Source of the DNA: an uncultured Bacteroidota bacterium
GTDB taxonomy: Bacteria; Bacteroidota; Bacteroidia; Flavobacteriales; Flavobacteriaceae
DNA length: 64,000 nt
Assembly: GCA_902597545.1 (NCBI GenBank)
Contig: CACJYD010000007.1
Coordinates: forward strand, 1-64,000
Direction: 5' to 3'
Below the pieces are notes generated by a model. It made no database searches, was not told the origin of the DNA, and was given only the letters and a program-made list of their open reading frames with translations. The stretch's first letter is position 1. Each line of letters opens with the position of its first letter. Positions 1-9,355 of the stretch are shown here, one piece after another. The position numbers were made by a program, and so were the translations under genes.

Positions 1-87
1 TTTATAAATATTTTCTGATTGTGAATCAATTTTATCTCTATCATAAGTCACGGTAGATGTTGGAGCATTAATTTTTTTAAAATCCAT
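1..87 (-). CDS. rpoZ: RNA polymerase omega subunit, N-terminal part (cut by window edge)
   Basis: The minus strand is open from an ATG at 87 to the window edge, giving 29 residues that begin MDFKKINAPTSTVTYDRDKI. This resembles the N-terminus of the Bacteroidota form of the omega subunit (MDLKKTNAP...TY..), a small protein that helps assemble RNA polymerase. It starts 3 nt after the bamD stop codon, and bamD-rpoZ order is common in Flavobacteriia. The rest of the gene lies outside the window. The call rests on the short N-terminal match and the gene order. Confidence 0.75.
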   Translation of the reverse strand, partial: MDFKKINAPTSTVTYDRDKIDSQSENIYK

Positions 88-90
88 AGT

Positions 91-903
91 TTATGATTTA
101 TCGGCTGCAAATATAGCAATTTCTTTCTCTATATCAGTCATCTTCTTTTTGGATTCATCAAAAAACTTGGTTTCTGGATAATCATTGATTAATTCATCAT
201 AAACTTTGACTGCATTATTAAGTCTTTCCAAACGCTTTGTAGGAATACTATTGATAGCTAACTGATAAGATGAATCGAACAAATAGTAAAGGGCGTCTTC
301 TCTGTATGATGTTCCAGGGTAGTCTGAAATAAAACTATTTAAAACCTTAATTGCAGATGTATAATCTCTAATTGTATTGTATTGTTTAGCGATTTCAAAT
401 GCTTTGTATTCTAATTTAGTATTAAGTTCTTGAATTAAATCATTTGCCTCTGCTAACTTTTCAGAGAATGGATAAAAGTTTATGAAGTTTTGTAATTTTT
501 CGATGGCAGTACGAGTTTCATCTTGGTCTAAACTATGTCTCGGGGATTGCTTGTAATAACAATAGGCACCCAAGAATGCAGCTTCTTCAACTTTTTGACT
601 AATAGGATAAGATTTAACAAAACTTTCAAATTGAAAGGCAGCTAATACATAGTTTTTCCTATTAAGTAAACTGTTTGCATAAAAAAAGGTAATTCTTTCT
701 CCTTGTGGTTTTCCTCTATACTGGGGTTGAATTTGTTCGAATAAAGTACTAGCTCTTCTCCACTCCTCATTTTCATAATACTTTTCAGCCATCTCATATT
801 TGACTTTTATATCTTCATTACGTAATAATTTTTGAAATTCATTACATGAAATAAATAATAGAAAAATTATTGAGTATATTAATTTGTGTATAAAATTTTT
901 CAT
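91..903 (-). CDS. bamD: Outer-membrane assembly lipoprotein BamD
   Basis: 270-residue lipoprotein of the BAM complex, which inserts beta-barrel proteins into the outer membrane. A hydrophobic signal segment (about residues 7-19) ends in a lipobox with Cys20. The rest is helical with tetratricopeptide-type repeats, including the YENEEWRRA and YPGTSYREDA segments typical of the YfiO/BamD family. It directly abuts dapA (no gap) and precedes rpoZ by 3 nt, so it is probably the penultimate gene visible in a long minus-strand operon. Length and repeats fit the family. No defects are seen. Confidence 0.85.
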   Translation of the reverse strand: MKNFIHKLIYSIIFLLFISCNEFQKLLRNEDIKVKYEMAEKYYENEEWRRASTLFEQIQPQYRGKPQGERITFFYANSLLNRKNYVLAAFQFESFVKSYPISQKVEEAAFLGAYCYYKQSPRHSLDQDETRTAIEKLQNFINFYPFSEKLAEANDLIQELNTKLEYKAFEIAKQYNTIRDYTSAIKVLNSFISDYPGTSYREDALYYLFDSSYQLAINSIPTKRLERLNNAVKVYDELINDYPETKFFDESKKKMTDIEKEIAIFAADKS

Positions 904-1875
904 TTAAACTTTTGTTTTTGACATAAAATCAGAAATTTTCAATTTTAAATCATTAGAAATCTCAGTCAAAGGTAGTCTAACTTTATCACTACACAAATTT
1001 AAGCACTTAAGTGCAAATTTTATGCCTGCAGGGTTACCCTCTTCAAATATTAAATTGAAAAAGTCATTTAATATAAAATTAGATTTATCAACTTTGGATA
1101 ATGACTCAATAACATTTGGTTTATTGTTTTCATTTTCCCAAAGTAAACTTAAATAAGTGTCACTCATTATCGATGGAAAAGCATTGGCTGCTACAGAGAT
1201 GATTCCATCAGCACCATTTCTTATAGCATCAATCATAGTAAAGTCATCGCCTGAAATTATAAGAAAATCTCTTTTAATTTTTTCTCTTAATTCTATAACT
1301 CTATTTGGGTCACCAGATGCCTCTTTAATCCCAATTATGCTTTTACTGTATTCACTTAATTTAATAATTGTATTATTAGAAATATCACATGATGTTCTTC
1401 CAGGAACATTATATAAAATTAATGGCAAAGGTGAAAGGTCAGAAATTTTTGAAAAATGCTGAAAAATCCCATCTTGTGATGGTTTGTTGTAATAAGGACA
1501 AACAGACATAATTGCTTCAAAACCACTAAAATCATAGTTTGAAATTAAGTCACATATGTATCTTGTATTGTTCGAACTCATTCCTAAAATCAAAGGAAGG
1601 CGACCCTTGAATGCATCAGTAAATAAAGAATTTACAAGATTTTTTTCTTGATCATTCAAAACAGATGATTCACCTGTTGTTCCTTGTACAACTACGTATG
1701 ATATACCATTGAAAAAAAGATGATCGCTAAGCTTATAAATTGCCTCTTTATCTATTTCATTATTTTCAGTAAAGGGAGTAACAACAGCAACACCAATACC
1801 AGCAAAAATCGACTGATTTTTTTCGTTTATATAGGGATTTACCTTAAATTTTTTAATTATGTTAGAATTACTCAC
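904..1875 (-). CDS. dapA: 4-hydroxy-tetrahydrodipicolinate synthase
   Basis: Class I aldolase that condenses pyruvate with aspartate semialdehyde, the first committed step to diaminopimelate and lysine. The TIM-barrel motifs are clear: GTTGES near residues 65-70, the catalytic Tyr155 in LYNVPGR and the Schiff-base Lys184 in IGIKEASGD. At 323 residues it is longer than the usual ~290 because about 25 extra residues precede the conserved GIGVAVVTPF block. No internal ATG lies before that block, so the long start is kept. Its ATG overlaps the upstream gene's stop by 4 nt, indicating translational coupling in the same operon. Confidence 0.93.
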   Translation of the reverse strand: MSNSNIIKKFKVNPYINEKNQSIFAGIGVAVVTPFTENNEIDKEAIYKLSDHLFFNGISYVVVQGTTGESSVLNDQEKNLVNSLFTDAFKGRLPLILGMSSNNTRYICDLISNYDFSGFEAIMSVCPYYNKPSQDGIFQHFSKISDLSPLPLILYNVPGRTSCDISNNTIIKLSEYSKSIIGIKEASGDPNRVIELREKIKRDFLIISGDDFTMIDAIRNGADGIISVAANAFPSIMSDTYLSLLWENENNKPNVIESLSKVDKSNFILNDFFNLIFEEGNPAGIKFALKCLNLCSDKVRLPLTEISNDLKLKISDFMSKTKV

Positions 1876-2390
1876 TTTAAGAAATTTAAATATTTTAATA
1901 ATTGCTCTCTAAACTTTTTAAAATTATTAAAAATGTCATTAAATATAATATCATTTATGTTTTGATTTGAAGTATCAAAACCAATCCTAATTTTTGCATT
2001 TGTTTTGGATGAAAGCAATGTTAAAATTTTATTATCTCCAAAGTAATTGATTAACATATCATAATTTTGCGATATAAATTCATCTGCATCTGCAGAGATT
2101 ATTTTTCCATAAAAATTTACAGATTTTTCTGATATTCGCATCTCGCAAAAGGGATCATTATAAATACTATTTGAAAAACTAATTATTTTAAAATCTTTCT
2201 CTTTAAGACCAATTTCAAAAGCTAAATCAAGAATATCAGAATAATCTAAATCCAAACTAGTATCAACTATACAACCAATTGTTTTTATGGGTTTTTGAAG
2301 TTTTCTGCTTGATGACTTTAGAGCAAAAATAGATTCCTGAATTTTTTTATCTAGAAATCTTTGTCTGAACTTATTAATAATTTTTTTCAA
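1872..2390 (-). CDS. DUF6913-like conserved protein of unknown function
   Basis: 172-residue soluble protein with no signal peptide or membrane segment. Features seen are a basic N-terminus (about residues 1-35), a segment TIGCIVDTSLDLDY and a glycine/aspartate stretch IGFDTSNQ. I believe it is the short Bacteroidota-specific family (DUF6913) often found between ligA and dapA, but this rests on memory of gene order and of that motif. It overlaps ligA and dapA by 4 nt on each side. The conserved placement with dapA, ligA and bamD suggests a housekeeping role, but no function is assigned. Confidence 0.6.
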   Translation of the reverse strand: MKKIINKFRQRFLDKKIQESIFALKSSSRKLQKPIKTIGCIVDTSLDLDYSDILDLAFEIGLKEKDFKIISFSNSIYNDPFCEMRISEKSVNFYGKIISADADEFISQNYDMLINYFGDNKILTLLSSKTNAKIRIGFDTSNQNINDIIFNDIFNNFKKFREQLLKYLNFLK

Positions 2391-4390
2391 TTTTCAATTT
2401 TAATTTCATATAAATTAACAAACTCTTCAAAAGAAATTGGAGTTAAACCTAAATCCTTTAACCTTAACATCTTGGACGGTCCTGGCTTATTTCCAGCAAT
2501 AACAATAGATTTTGCTGAAATACTGCTTGAAACTTTACCCCCATTTTGTACAATAATTTCTTTTAAATTTGTTCTATCTATTTTTTCAAAAACCCCGGTT
2601 ACAATAAAAGTTTTACCTAATAATTTTTTTCCAACATTTTCTGACTTTTTTTGTAAAAAATTTAGTCCAATATGTTTTAATTCATCCAATAGTTTTAAGT
2701 TGGATTCATCCTGAAAATATTTTTTTAAACTTAATGCAATTTTATCACCAATTTCATCAACATTCAAAATCTCCTCATATGATGCAGATATTAAATTTTC
2801 TAGAGAACCAAAATGATCTGATAATTTTTTTGAAACTGTTTCACCAACATGTCTAATACCAAGACTGAATAAGACTTTATGAAAAGGTTGACTTTTAGAC
2901 TTATATATAGCTGAAACTAAATTTTGCGCTGACTTTTCTGCCATACGTTCTAACTTTACTAATTGTTCAACTTTTAGATTATATATATCACTGAAGTCTT
3001 TAATAATATTTTCTTTTAAAAGCCTCTCAATAGTTTCTGTTCCAAAACCATCAATATTCATTGCTTTTCGAGAAATAAAATGTTTGAATTTTCCAACAAT
3101 TTGTGGAAAACAATTATTTGAATTCATACAATAATGTTGGGCTTCATCATCATTCTTAATTAATAGACTTCCACATGCAGGACAATTCTTTATAAATGCA
3201 ATTTTTTTAGAATTTAATTTTCTTAATCTATAATCCACGGAAACTATTTTAGGAATGATTTCTCCGCCTTTTTCAACTTTAAGTACATCATTTTCATATA
3301 AATCCAATTTTTGAATTTGTTCCTCGTTGTGTAGAGATGCTCTTTTAACTATTGTTCCATTTATGAGAACTGGCTTTAAATTAGCAACGGGTGTAATTGC
3401 ACCAGTCCTGCCAACTTGATAAACTACATTAACTAATTTTGTTGTTGCTTGTTCTGTTTGAAATTTATATGCTATGGCCCATCTAGGAAATTTTGATGTA
3501 TATCCAAGTTGTTTTTGCATACTAAAACTATTTACTTTAATTACTATACCATCTATTTCAAAATTTAGTTTGTCCTTATTCTTATCCCAATAATTTATAA
3601 AATCAAAAACTTCATCTATATTTTTACAATATTTATGCGTATTTGATACATTAAATCCTAATTTTTTTAAGGCATTTAATGATTCAGATTGAGTTTTAAA
3701 TGGATTTGAGTCAGAGATTATTTGAAAAAAATAACATTTTAGTGGTCTTTTTCTTACTTCTTTACTACTTACGAGTTTAATACTTCCTGATGCAGTATTT
3801 CTTGGGTTTTTAAAAGGCTCCTCACCATTTTTAATTTTTTTATCATTTAATTTTATAAAATCATTTTTTTCAATAATAACCTCACCTCTAATCTCAAAAT
3901 CATAATCAACTTTTTGTAGTGTTTCCAAAGGGATAGTATTGATTGTTTTGACATTTTCAGTAACATCATCACCACTATTACCATCACCTCTTGTAAGACC
4001 CTGAGTTAGTTTTCCATTTTTATAAGATAGAGAAATTGATACTCCATCCAATTTGAGTTCACATGAATATGAAATATTTTCTGTATTCAAAACTTTTACT
4101 AAACGCTCTTTCCATTTTATTAACTCGTCACTGGAATATGAGTTTTCCAGAGAGTACATTGGAAATGAGTGAATTATAGAATTAAAGTTATTGTTCAAAG
4201 AGCTCCCCACTCTTTGGGTTGGTGAATTAGAATCATCGAATTCTGGGAATTGCAACTCAAGTTCGTGAAGTTCCTTCAACATTTTATCAAATTCGTGATC
4301 AGATATTTCAGGCTTGTCAAGCATGTAATATAAATAATTATGCTTGTGCAATTCTTTCCTTAATAAAGTTATTTTCTTCTCAGCGCTCAT
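2387..4390 (-). CDS. ligA: NAD-dependent DNA ligase LigA
   Basis: 667-residue ligase that seals nicks in replication and repair using NAD+. In order: an Ia domain (YYMLDKPEISD), the adenylation site KLDG with Lys113 as the nucleophile, an OB fold, a four-cysteine zinc site (CPACG...CMNSNNC), helix-hairpin-helix repeats (around DGFGTETIERL and SLGIRHVGETV), and a C-terminal BRCT domain from about residue 585 (LLGKTFIVTGVFE). Length matches the family. It overlaps prmC and the DUF6913-like gene by 4 nt each. Confidence 0.97.
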   Translation of the reverse strand: MSAEKKITLLRKELHKHNYLYYMLDKPEISDHEFDKMLKELHELELQFPEFDDSNSPTQRVGSSLNNNFNSIIHSFPMYSLENSYSSDELIKWKERLVKVLNTENISYSCELKLDGVSISLSYKNGKLTQGLTRGDGNSGDDVTENVKTINTIPLETLQKVDYDFEIRGEVIIEKNDFIKLNDKKIKNGEEPFKNPRNTASGSIKLVSSKEVRKRPLKCYFFQIISDSNPFKTQSESLNALKKLGFNVSNTHKYCKNIDEVFDFINYWDKNKDKLNFEIDGIVIKVNSFSMQKQLGYTSKFPRWAIAYKFQTEQATTKLVNVVYQVGRTGAITPVANLKPVLINGTIVKRASLHNEEQIQKLDLYENDVLKVEKGGEIIPKIVSVDYRLRKLNSKKIAFIKNCPACGSLLIKNDDEAQHYCMNSNNCFPQIVGKFKHFISRKAMNIDGFGTETIERLLKENIIKDFSDIYNLKVEQLVKLERMAEKSAQNLVSAIYKSKSQPFHKVLFSLGIRHVGETVSKKLSDHFGSLENLISASYEEILNVDEIGDKIALSLKKYFQDESNLKLLDELKHIGLNFLQKKSENVGKKLLGKTFIVTGVFEKIDRTNLKEIIVQNGGKVSSSISAKSIVIAGNKPGPSKMLRLKDLGLTPISFEEFVNLYEIKIEN

Positions 4391-5226
4391 ATACAGGCTT
4401 TAATCATTCTTTTTCGTCCAAAAAGATCTTCTTTGATTTTAATATTTTTAAAGTTATTAATCTTTAATATATTTTTTACAAAATTAATTCTATCTGTATG
4501 ACACTCAAGATACAATGTACCATTACTATTTAAAGCATCTTTTGAATATTGAATAATTTTTTTATAGAAAATTAAATTGTCATTTCCCTCAACAAAAATA
4601 GCAGAATGAGGTTCATTTTTAACTATACTCTCATCTATAAATTGCATCTCGGATTTATCAACATAAGGCGGATTTGAAACTATTAGATCAAATTTATCAT
4701 TGACCTTTACGTTCTTTAGAATATCAACAATTTTAAAATTAATTTCTAAATTATTTTTGAGAGCATTTTCTTTAGCAATTTTTAATATTAAAGGAGATTT
4801 ATCCCAAGCATGAACAATTGAACCAGTAATATATTTTTTTAAAATTAATGCGATTAATCCAGACCCAGTTCCAATATCTAAAATTTTACATTTATTTTTC
4901 TGATTAAAAATTATCCAATCGCAGAGCTCTATTGTTTCAGGTCTTGGAATCAAAACATATTTATTTACTTTAAATTTTATGTTTTTATGTTCTACTTCAC
5001 CTATGATATATTGAATCGGTATTTTTTTTTGAATCATTTTAATTTTTGACTCAATTAATGAAATATTTTTTTTAGAAATAATATATAGTGGATCTTGTAT
5101 ATAATTGATTTTATTTATTCCTAAATAGAATTCAATCAACATGTGAAATAATGTATTAATTTCTTGTTGAGAATAATATTCATCTAAGGAATTTGAAAAT
5201 ATTTTTTTTAATAATTTAAGCGTCAT
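4387..5226 (-). CDS. prmC: Peptide chain release factor N5-glutamine methyltransferase
   Basis: Methylates the GGQ glutamine of release factors RF1/RF2 using S-adenosylmethionine. Motifs present: VLIPRPET (about residues 91-98), the SAM-binding GTGSG (109-113) and the catalytic NPPY (175-178). The longest open frame begins at 5253, but I chose the ATG at 5224-5226. It makes a 4-nt ATGA overlap with the upstream GNAT gene, like the other junctions of this operon, and yields 279 residues, the usual length. The longer version would add nine residues and overlap the upstream gene by 31 nt. Confidence 0.92.
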   Translation of the reverse strand: MTLKLLKKIFSNSLDEYYSQQEINTLFHMLIEFYLGINKINYIQDPLYIISKKNISLIESKIKMIQKKIPIQYIIGEVEHKNIKFKVNKYVLIPRPETIELCDWIIFNQKNKCKILDIGTGSGLIALILKKYITGSIVHAWDKSPLILKIAKENALKNNLEINFKIVDILKNVKVNDKFDLIVSNPPYVDKSEMQFIDESIVKNEPHSAIFVEGNDNLIFYKKIIQYSKDALNSNGTLYLECHTDRINFVKNILKINNFKNIKIKEDLFGRKRMIKACI

Positions 5227-5705
5227 AGTTTTAATTTCATCCAAACAGGACATGAATTATGACCGGTATTTCCCAAAGGGGAATCTAATAGAAAAAAACC
5301 ATTCTTTTTGTACAAATTTTGAGCAGCTATCATGTTATGCATGGTCTCAATATAGCAAAACTGATATCCACTTTTTTTAGCAAAATCCAAACACATTTTA
5401 ATTAATTTAGAACCAATACCTTTTCCTCTAATATCTTCTAGAAAATACATTTTCTGAAGCTCACAAATATTTTCATTAGACCCTTTAAGTTTAGAGATAC
5501 CAGCACCACCTTTAATATCACCGTCTGAAATAACAACATAATATTTTGAGCTATTTAATTGATATGATTCATACATAGAATTTAATTCATCATCTTGCAA
5601 AGCAGTTCCATGGTCTGGTACACCAAATTCCTTCATTACATTAACTAAAACTTCTTTAACTCTATCGTTATCTTTCATCAGAATTTCTCTAATTTCAATT
5701 TTCAT
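5223..5705 (-). CDS. GNAT-family N-acetyltransferase
   Basis: 160-residue single-domain acetyltransferase. The acetyl-CoA pyrophosphate loop is visible as RGKGIGSKLI, followed by the family's IETMHNMIAAQNLYKKNGF region. The protein substrate or small molecule cannot be told from sequence. It is the first gene of the minus-strand operon that continues into prmC, ligA, dapA, bamD and rpoZ, and starts 46 nt from the divergent ribD. Its position beside prmC may be fortuitous. Confidence 0.85.
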   Translation of the reverse strand: MKIEIREILMKDNDRVKEVLVNVMKEFGVPDHGTALQDDELNSMYESYQLNSSKYYVVISDGDIKGGAGISKLKGSNENICELQKMYFLEDIRGKGIGSKLIKMCLDFAKKSGYQFCYIETMHNMIAAQNLYKKNGFFLLDSPLGNTGHNSCPVWMKLKL

Positions 5706-5751
5706 TTTATTAAATTAGAATATATTATAAAGATACTAATAAAAGATAGCG

Positions 5752-6717
5752 ATGAACCATGATTTATTGATGAAAAGGTGTATTGATTTGGGTAAAAAAG
5801 CACTTGGAAAAACATATCCAAATCCCAATGTTGGTGCACTACTTTTTTATGATGGAAAAATAATTTCAGAAGGTTTTACACAAGAGCATGGAAAAAACCA
5901 TGCAGAAATTAATGCAATAAAAAAGGTCAATGATAGAGAAATTCTAAAAAAATCTACTTTATATGTCACACTTGAACCATGTTCGCACTATGGAAAAACT
6001 CCACCTTGTTGTGAAGCGATATACAACAAGCAAATAAGAAAAGTAGTAATTGGTATTAATGACCCAAATAAGTTAGTAAACGGAAGAGGAATTAGTTTTT
6101 TAAGAAATAATAATATTGCTGTAAAAACAAATATTTTAGAGGATGAATGTAAGAAACTACACAAAAGATTTCTCACTTTTCAAAATAAAAAAAGACCTTA
6201 TGTAATTTTGAAATGGGCTGAATCATTTGATGGTTTTATTAGTCCAATTAATAAAAAAAATAAAAGGCCTTTCTGGATATCAAATGAATTTAGCAGACAA
6301 CTTGTGCATAAATGGAGAAGTCAGGAACATGGAATTTTAATTGGTGGTAAAACTTACATCGATGATTCTCCAATTTTAAATTCAAGATTATGGGATAATA
6401 ATAATCCAAAAAAATTTGTATTAACAAATAATACTAATATTAAGGATTCTAAATTTTTAAAAATAAATTATAAAAATAAATTGTCAGCAAAACAAATTTG
6501 TGAAGAACTTTACAAAAGCGATGTACAGTCAGTAATTGTAGAGGGTGGAACAAAAACACTAACTACTTTTATAAATGATGGTATTTGGGATGAAGCTAGA
6601 ATTATTCAAAGTTCTAAAACTATTGTGGAGGGAATAAAATCTCCAAAAATTAAAGGAAAAATCAAGAGAGAGTTAGAACTATCAAATGATCGAATTAAAT
6701 TTATTGTTTCTAATTAA
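5752..6717 (+). CDS. ribD: Bifunctional riboflavin biosynthesis protein RibD
   Basis: 321-residue deaminase/reductase that converts the 2,5-diamino-pyrimidine product of GTP cyclohydrolase II in riboflavin synthesis. The N-terminal deaminase half has the zinc site: His50 and the catalytic Glu52 in HAE, then Cys77 and Cys86 in EPCSHYGKTPPCC. The C-terminal reductase half starts near residue 147 (RPYVILKWAESFDG) and includes GGKTYIDDSPILNSR and VEGG. The 3' end overlaps the convergent thioesterase gene by 8 nt. Confidence 0.95.
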   Translation: MNHDLLMKRCIDLGKKALGKTYPNPNVGALLFYDGKIISEGFTQEHGKNHAEINAIKKVNDREILKKSTLYVTLEPCSHYGKTPPCCEAIYNKQIRKVVIGINDPNKLVNGRGISFLRNNNIAVKTNILEDECKKLHKRFLTFQNKKRPYVILKWAESFDGFISPINKKNKRPFWISNEFSRQLVHKWRSQEHGILIGGKTYIDDSPILNSRLWDNNNPKKFVLTNNTNIKDSKFLKINYKNKLSAKQICEELYKSDVQSVIVEGGTKTLTTFINDGIWDEARIIQSSKTIVEGIKSPKIKGKIKRELELSNDRIKFIVSN

Positions 6718-7117
6718 CAATAGCTTCCAATATTTTTTTTGGACATCTAATTGGCTTTCCTGTTTTTTTATTTAAAAAAACAAGCTTTGTGTATCCTTCA
6801 TTAATTAATTCTTTTTTTCTATAAATATTATATTCAAATTCAATTGAGTATGATGGCTTTTTAATCAAATAAGTTTTAATTAATAATTCATCCTCAAAGA
6901 AAGCTGGTTTTCTAAAAACCATGTTAGTTCTTATAACAGGTAAAATTATATTTTCTTCCTCCATTTTTTTATAAGAAAAACCAACTTCTTTTAACCATCC
7001 CAATCTGCCAATTTCATAATATTTCAAATAATTGCTATGGTGAACATATGACATTGAATCAGTCTCAGAATATCTAGCGACAATGGTTGTTTCATATGAT
7101 TTTTTTGATTGCAGAAT
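6710..7117 (-). CDS. 4HBT (YbgC/FadM-type) acyl-CoA thioesterase with probable non-AUG start
   Basis: Hotdog-fold thioesterase. The first in-frame ATG is at 7052-7054 and would begin MSYVHHSNYLKYYE. However the same frame stays open upstream to a TAG at 7121-7123 and encodes YETTIVARYSETDS, which matches the conserved N-terminus of this family, including the catalytic Asp of the (E/D)TD motif. Starting at the ATG would delete the catalytic residue, so I extend the gene to the ATT/CTG codons at 7115-7117/7112-7114. The exact initiation codon is uncertain, and a sequencing indel in the A-run near 7100-7105 is an alternative. Likely substrate is an acyl-CoA thioester; specificity is unknown. Confidence 0.7.
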   Translation of the reverse strand: MLQSKKSYETTIVARYSETDSMSYVHHSNYLKYYEIGRLGWLKEVGFSYKKMEEENIILPVIRTNMVFRKPAFFEDELLIKTYLIKKPSYSIEFEYNIYRKKELINEGYTKLVFLNKKTGKPIRCPKKILEAIVN

Positions 7118-7285
7118 AAGCTAATTTTAGTGAGTCTATAATATCAAAAAAACTTTTTTAAAATTCAATAGTAAAATCATTTTTTTTTAAAAAAAAAATG
7201 TACATATTTGTTTGACCTATTAACAATTGGATCCTCACTACGGTTCAAATGTTTAATAACAACAATTTTAAAAAGTATTATAAGT

Positions 7286-8707
7286 ATGAGCTTAGAATCT
7301 GTATGGAATAACTGTCTTAACTTTATAAAAGATAACATACAGGATCAAGCATATAAAACTTGGTTCGAACCAATTCAACCAGTCAAACTTGATGATAATG
7401 TTTTAAGTATTCAGGTACCTAGTAAATTTTTTTATGAATGGCTTGAAGAACATTACGTTAAGCTCCTTAAGATTGCTTTAAATAAAGAACTTGGAAAAGA
7501 TGCAAAGCTTGTCTATGTTATTAAAATGGAAAACTCTTTTGGATCAACAAAATCGTTCACCGAAAAGATTCCAAGTGATTATAAACCCAAAGTTGAGTCC
7601 CAAAAAGTAGAGGGTTCTTCGTCTTACTTTAAAACTGAATTAACAAACCCGTTTGTAATTCCTGGTATTAAAAACTTAAAAATTGACTCTCAATTGAATC
7701 CGAATTATAATTTTAATAACTTTTTGGAAGGTGATTCAAACAGACTTGCAAGGTCAGCAGGCTATGCTGTATCAAACAGACCAGGCGGTACATCATTTAA
7801 CCCACTTTTAATTTTTGGAGGTGTTGGTTTAGGAAAAACACATTTGGCTAATGCTATTGGAATAAACATCAAACAAAAGTTTCCTGATAAAACAGTTTTA
7901 TATATATCTGCTGAAAAATTTACCCAACAGTATATTGAGTCAGTGAAAAAAAATAATAGAAATGATTTTATTCATTTTTACCAGCTTATTGATGTTCTAA
8001 TCATTGATGATGTTCAGTTTTTTTCTGGAAAATCAGGAACTCAAGATGTCTTTTTCCATATTTTTAATCATTTACATCAAAATGGAAAACAACTGGTTTT
8101 AACCTCTGATAAAGCTCCTGTTGATATGCAAGAAATTGAACAAAGATTATTATCTAGATTTAAATGGGGGCTTTCCGCTGAATTACAAACACCAGACTAT
8201 GAAACTAGGATTTCAATTGTCAAAAATAAATTGAACAGAGATGGTGTGGAGATGGATGAGGAAATAATTTTTTATGTTGCCAAACATATAAAAACAAACG
8301 TTAGAGAATTAGAAGGAGCTATAATTTCTTTGATGGCTCAATCCTCCTTTAATAGAAAAAATATAACTATCGATTTAGCAAAAGTCATTGTTGAAAAATT
8401 TGTTAAAAACACAAAAAAAGAAATATCTATTGATCATATTCAAAAAGTTGTTTCAGATTATTTTCAAATGGATGTTTCAACGTTACAATCCAAGACCAGA
8501 AAAAGACACATTGTTCAAGCAAGGCAACTTGCAATGTTTTTCTCAAAAAAGTTTACAAAAGCTTCACTTGCTAGTATAGGAACAAAAATTGGTCATCGTG
8601 ATCATGCTACGGTTCTTCATGCATGCAAAACTGTGGATAATTTAGCATTCACTGATAAGCAATTTAGAAAATACGTTGAGGATTTAAATAAAAAATTTTC
8701 AGACTAG
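7286..8707 (+). CDS. dnaA: Chromosomal replication initiator DnaA
   Basis: AAA+ initiator that binds DnaA boxes and melts the origin. I start at the ATG at 7286 (MSLESVWNNCL), the conserved family N-terminus. The open frame extends 26 codons further up, but that stretch resembles no DnaA. The product is 473 residues: domain I (1-80), Walker A GGVGLGKTH (178-186), Walker B LIIDDVQFF, sensor regions, and the C-terminal DNA-binding signature IGHRDHATVLHACKTV. The lytic-type gene converges on its 3' end with one nucleotide between stop codons. No DnaA-box cluster was noticed near it. Confidence 0.97.
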   Translation: MSLESVWNNCLNFIKDNIQDQAYKTWFEPIQPVKLDDNVLSIQVPSKFFYEWLEEHYVKLLKIALNKELGKDAKLVYVIKMENSFGSTKSFTEKIPSDYKPKVESQKVEGSSSYFKTELTNPFVIPGIKNLKIDSQLNPNYNFNNFLEGDSNRLARSAGYAVSNRPGGTSFNPLLIFGGVGLGKTHLANAIGINIKQKFPDKTVLYISAEKFTQQYIESVKKNNRNDFIHFYQLIDVLIIDDVQFFSGKSGTQDVFFHIFNHLHQNGKQLVLTSDKAPVDMQEIEQRLLSRFKWGLSAELQTPDYETRISIVKNKLNRDGVEMDEEIIFYVAKHIKTNVRELEGAIISLMAQSSFNRKNITIDLAKVIVEKFVKNTKKEISIDHIQKVVSDYFQMDVSTLQSKTRKRHIVQARQLAMFFSKKFTKASLASIGTKIGHRDHATVLHACKTVDNLAFTDKQFRKYVEDLNKKFSD

Positions 8708-8708
8708 T

Positions 8709-9326
8709 TTATAGTTTAGGTTTTCTCTCAAAGGGGATATCTTCGATATCGTAATCTTTAAATATTCTCATGTAATCTGAAATTGAAGTTCCATTTGCAT
8801 CCTTCTTATTTAAATTAGCATCACAGTGACTTCTTAAATATTTTTTCACATTTCCTGGTCCTGATAAATGAGCTGCAGCAATTATACCCGACTCACTTAC
8901 ATATACGCCTCCTAAATATCTGTTTGAATACCATGAAATTTCTCTTCTCAATATCCATTTATTCCTCATTACATTCATTAAAAAGATTTTCTCCTGCAAC
9001 TCTGGGTTATTTTTATAATTCACAAGATTAGTAACACCGTACATTTTCAGCGTACCTTTACCAAATTGATATTTTCCTATATAACCAAATCTATTTATTT
9101 TATCATAATCAGAACCTGACTCAAAAAAACCAAGAAAATTCTTAAACCCTACAAAATCTCTCTCAGTATATGGAATTGGTAAATAATTCAAATTAGAATT
9201 ATCTTCTGATTCAACTGAATATTCGAAGTTTAAATTAGAGGTTGGTAGGTCTGTACTGCTAAGAAAAAAAACAGCTAAAAAGTAAATTAAAAAAATTTTA
9301 AAATTAAAATACATTACTGTAAACAA
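8709..9326 (-). CDS. Secreted lysozyme-fold (lytic transglycosylase-like) protein
   Basis: 205-residue protein with an N-terminal hydrophobic signal segment (about residues 7-23). The core FLGFFESGSDYDKINRFGY followed by GKYQFGKGTL has the layout of lysozyme-like muramidases: a probable catalytic Glu in FFESG, then a GxYQF motif. ESGIIAAAHLSGPGNV further on is also typical. Similar proteins in flavobacteria are annotated as peptidoglycan-associated. It lies 69 nt downstream of mltG, which also cleaves peptidoglycan, supporting a cell-wall role. A TATGTTTG -7 element upstream suggests its own promoter. Activity is inferred. Confidence 0.65.
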   Translation of the reverse strand: MFTVMYFNFKIFLIYFLAVFFLSSTDLPTSNLNFEYSVESEDNSNLNYLPIPYTERDFVGFKNFLGFFESGSDYDKINRFGYIGKYQFGKGTLKMYGVTNLVNYKNNPELQEKIFLMNVMRNKWILRREISWYSNRYLGGVYVSESGIIAAAHLSGPGNVKKYLRSHCDANLNKKDANGTSISDYMRIFKDYDIEDIPFERKPKL

Positions 9327-9355
9327 GCAACTAATTTAATTTAGTTTTTCGGCAA

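Noticed and set aside
7208-7285. 26-codon N-terminal extension of dnaA
   Set aside because: The extension has no resemblance to DnaA, while MSLESVWNNCL at 7286 matches the usual N-terminus.
8632-8640. TGTGGATAA, the reverse complement of the DnaA-box consensus, inside dnaA
   Set aside because: A single match that encodes the conserved TVDN residues of DnaA domain IV. No cluster of boxes or AT-rich unwinding element was noticed nearby, so an origin is not supported.
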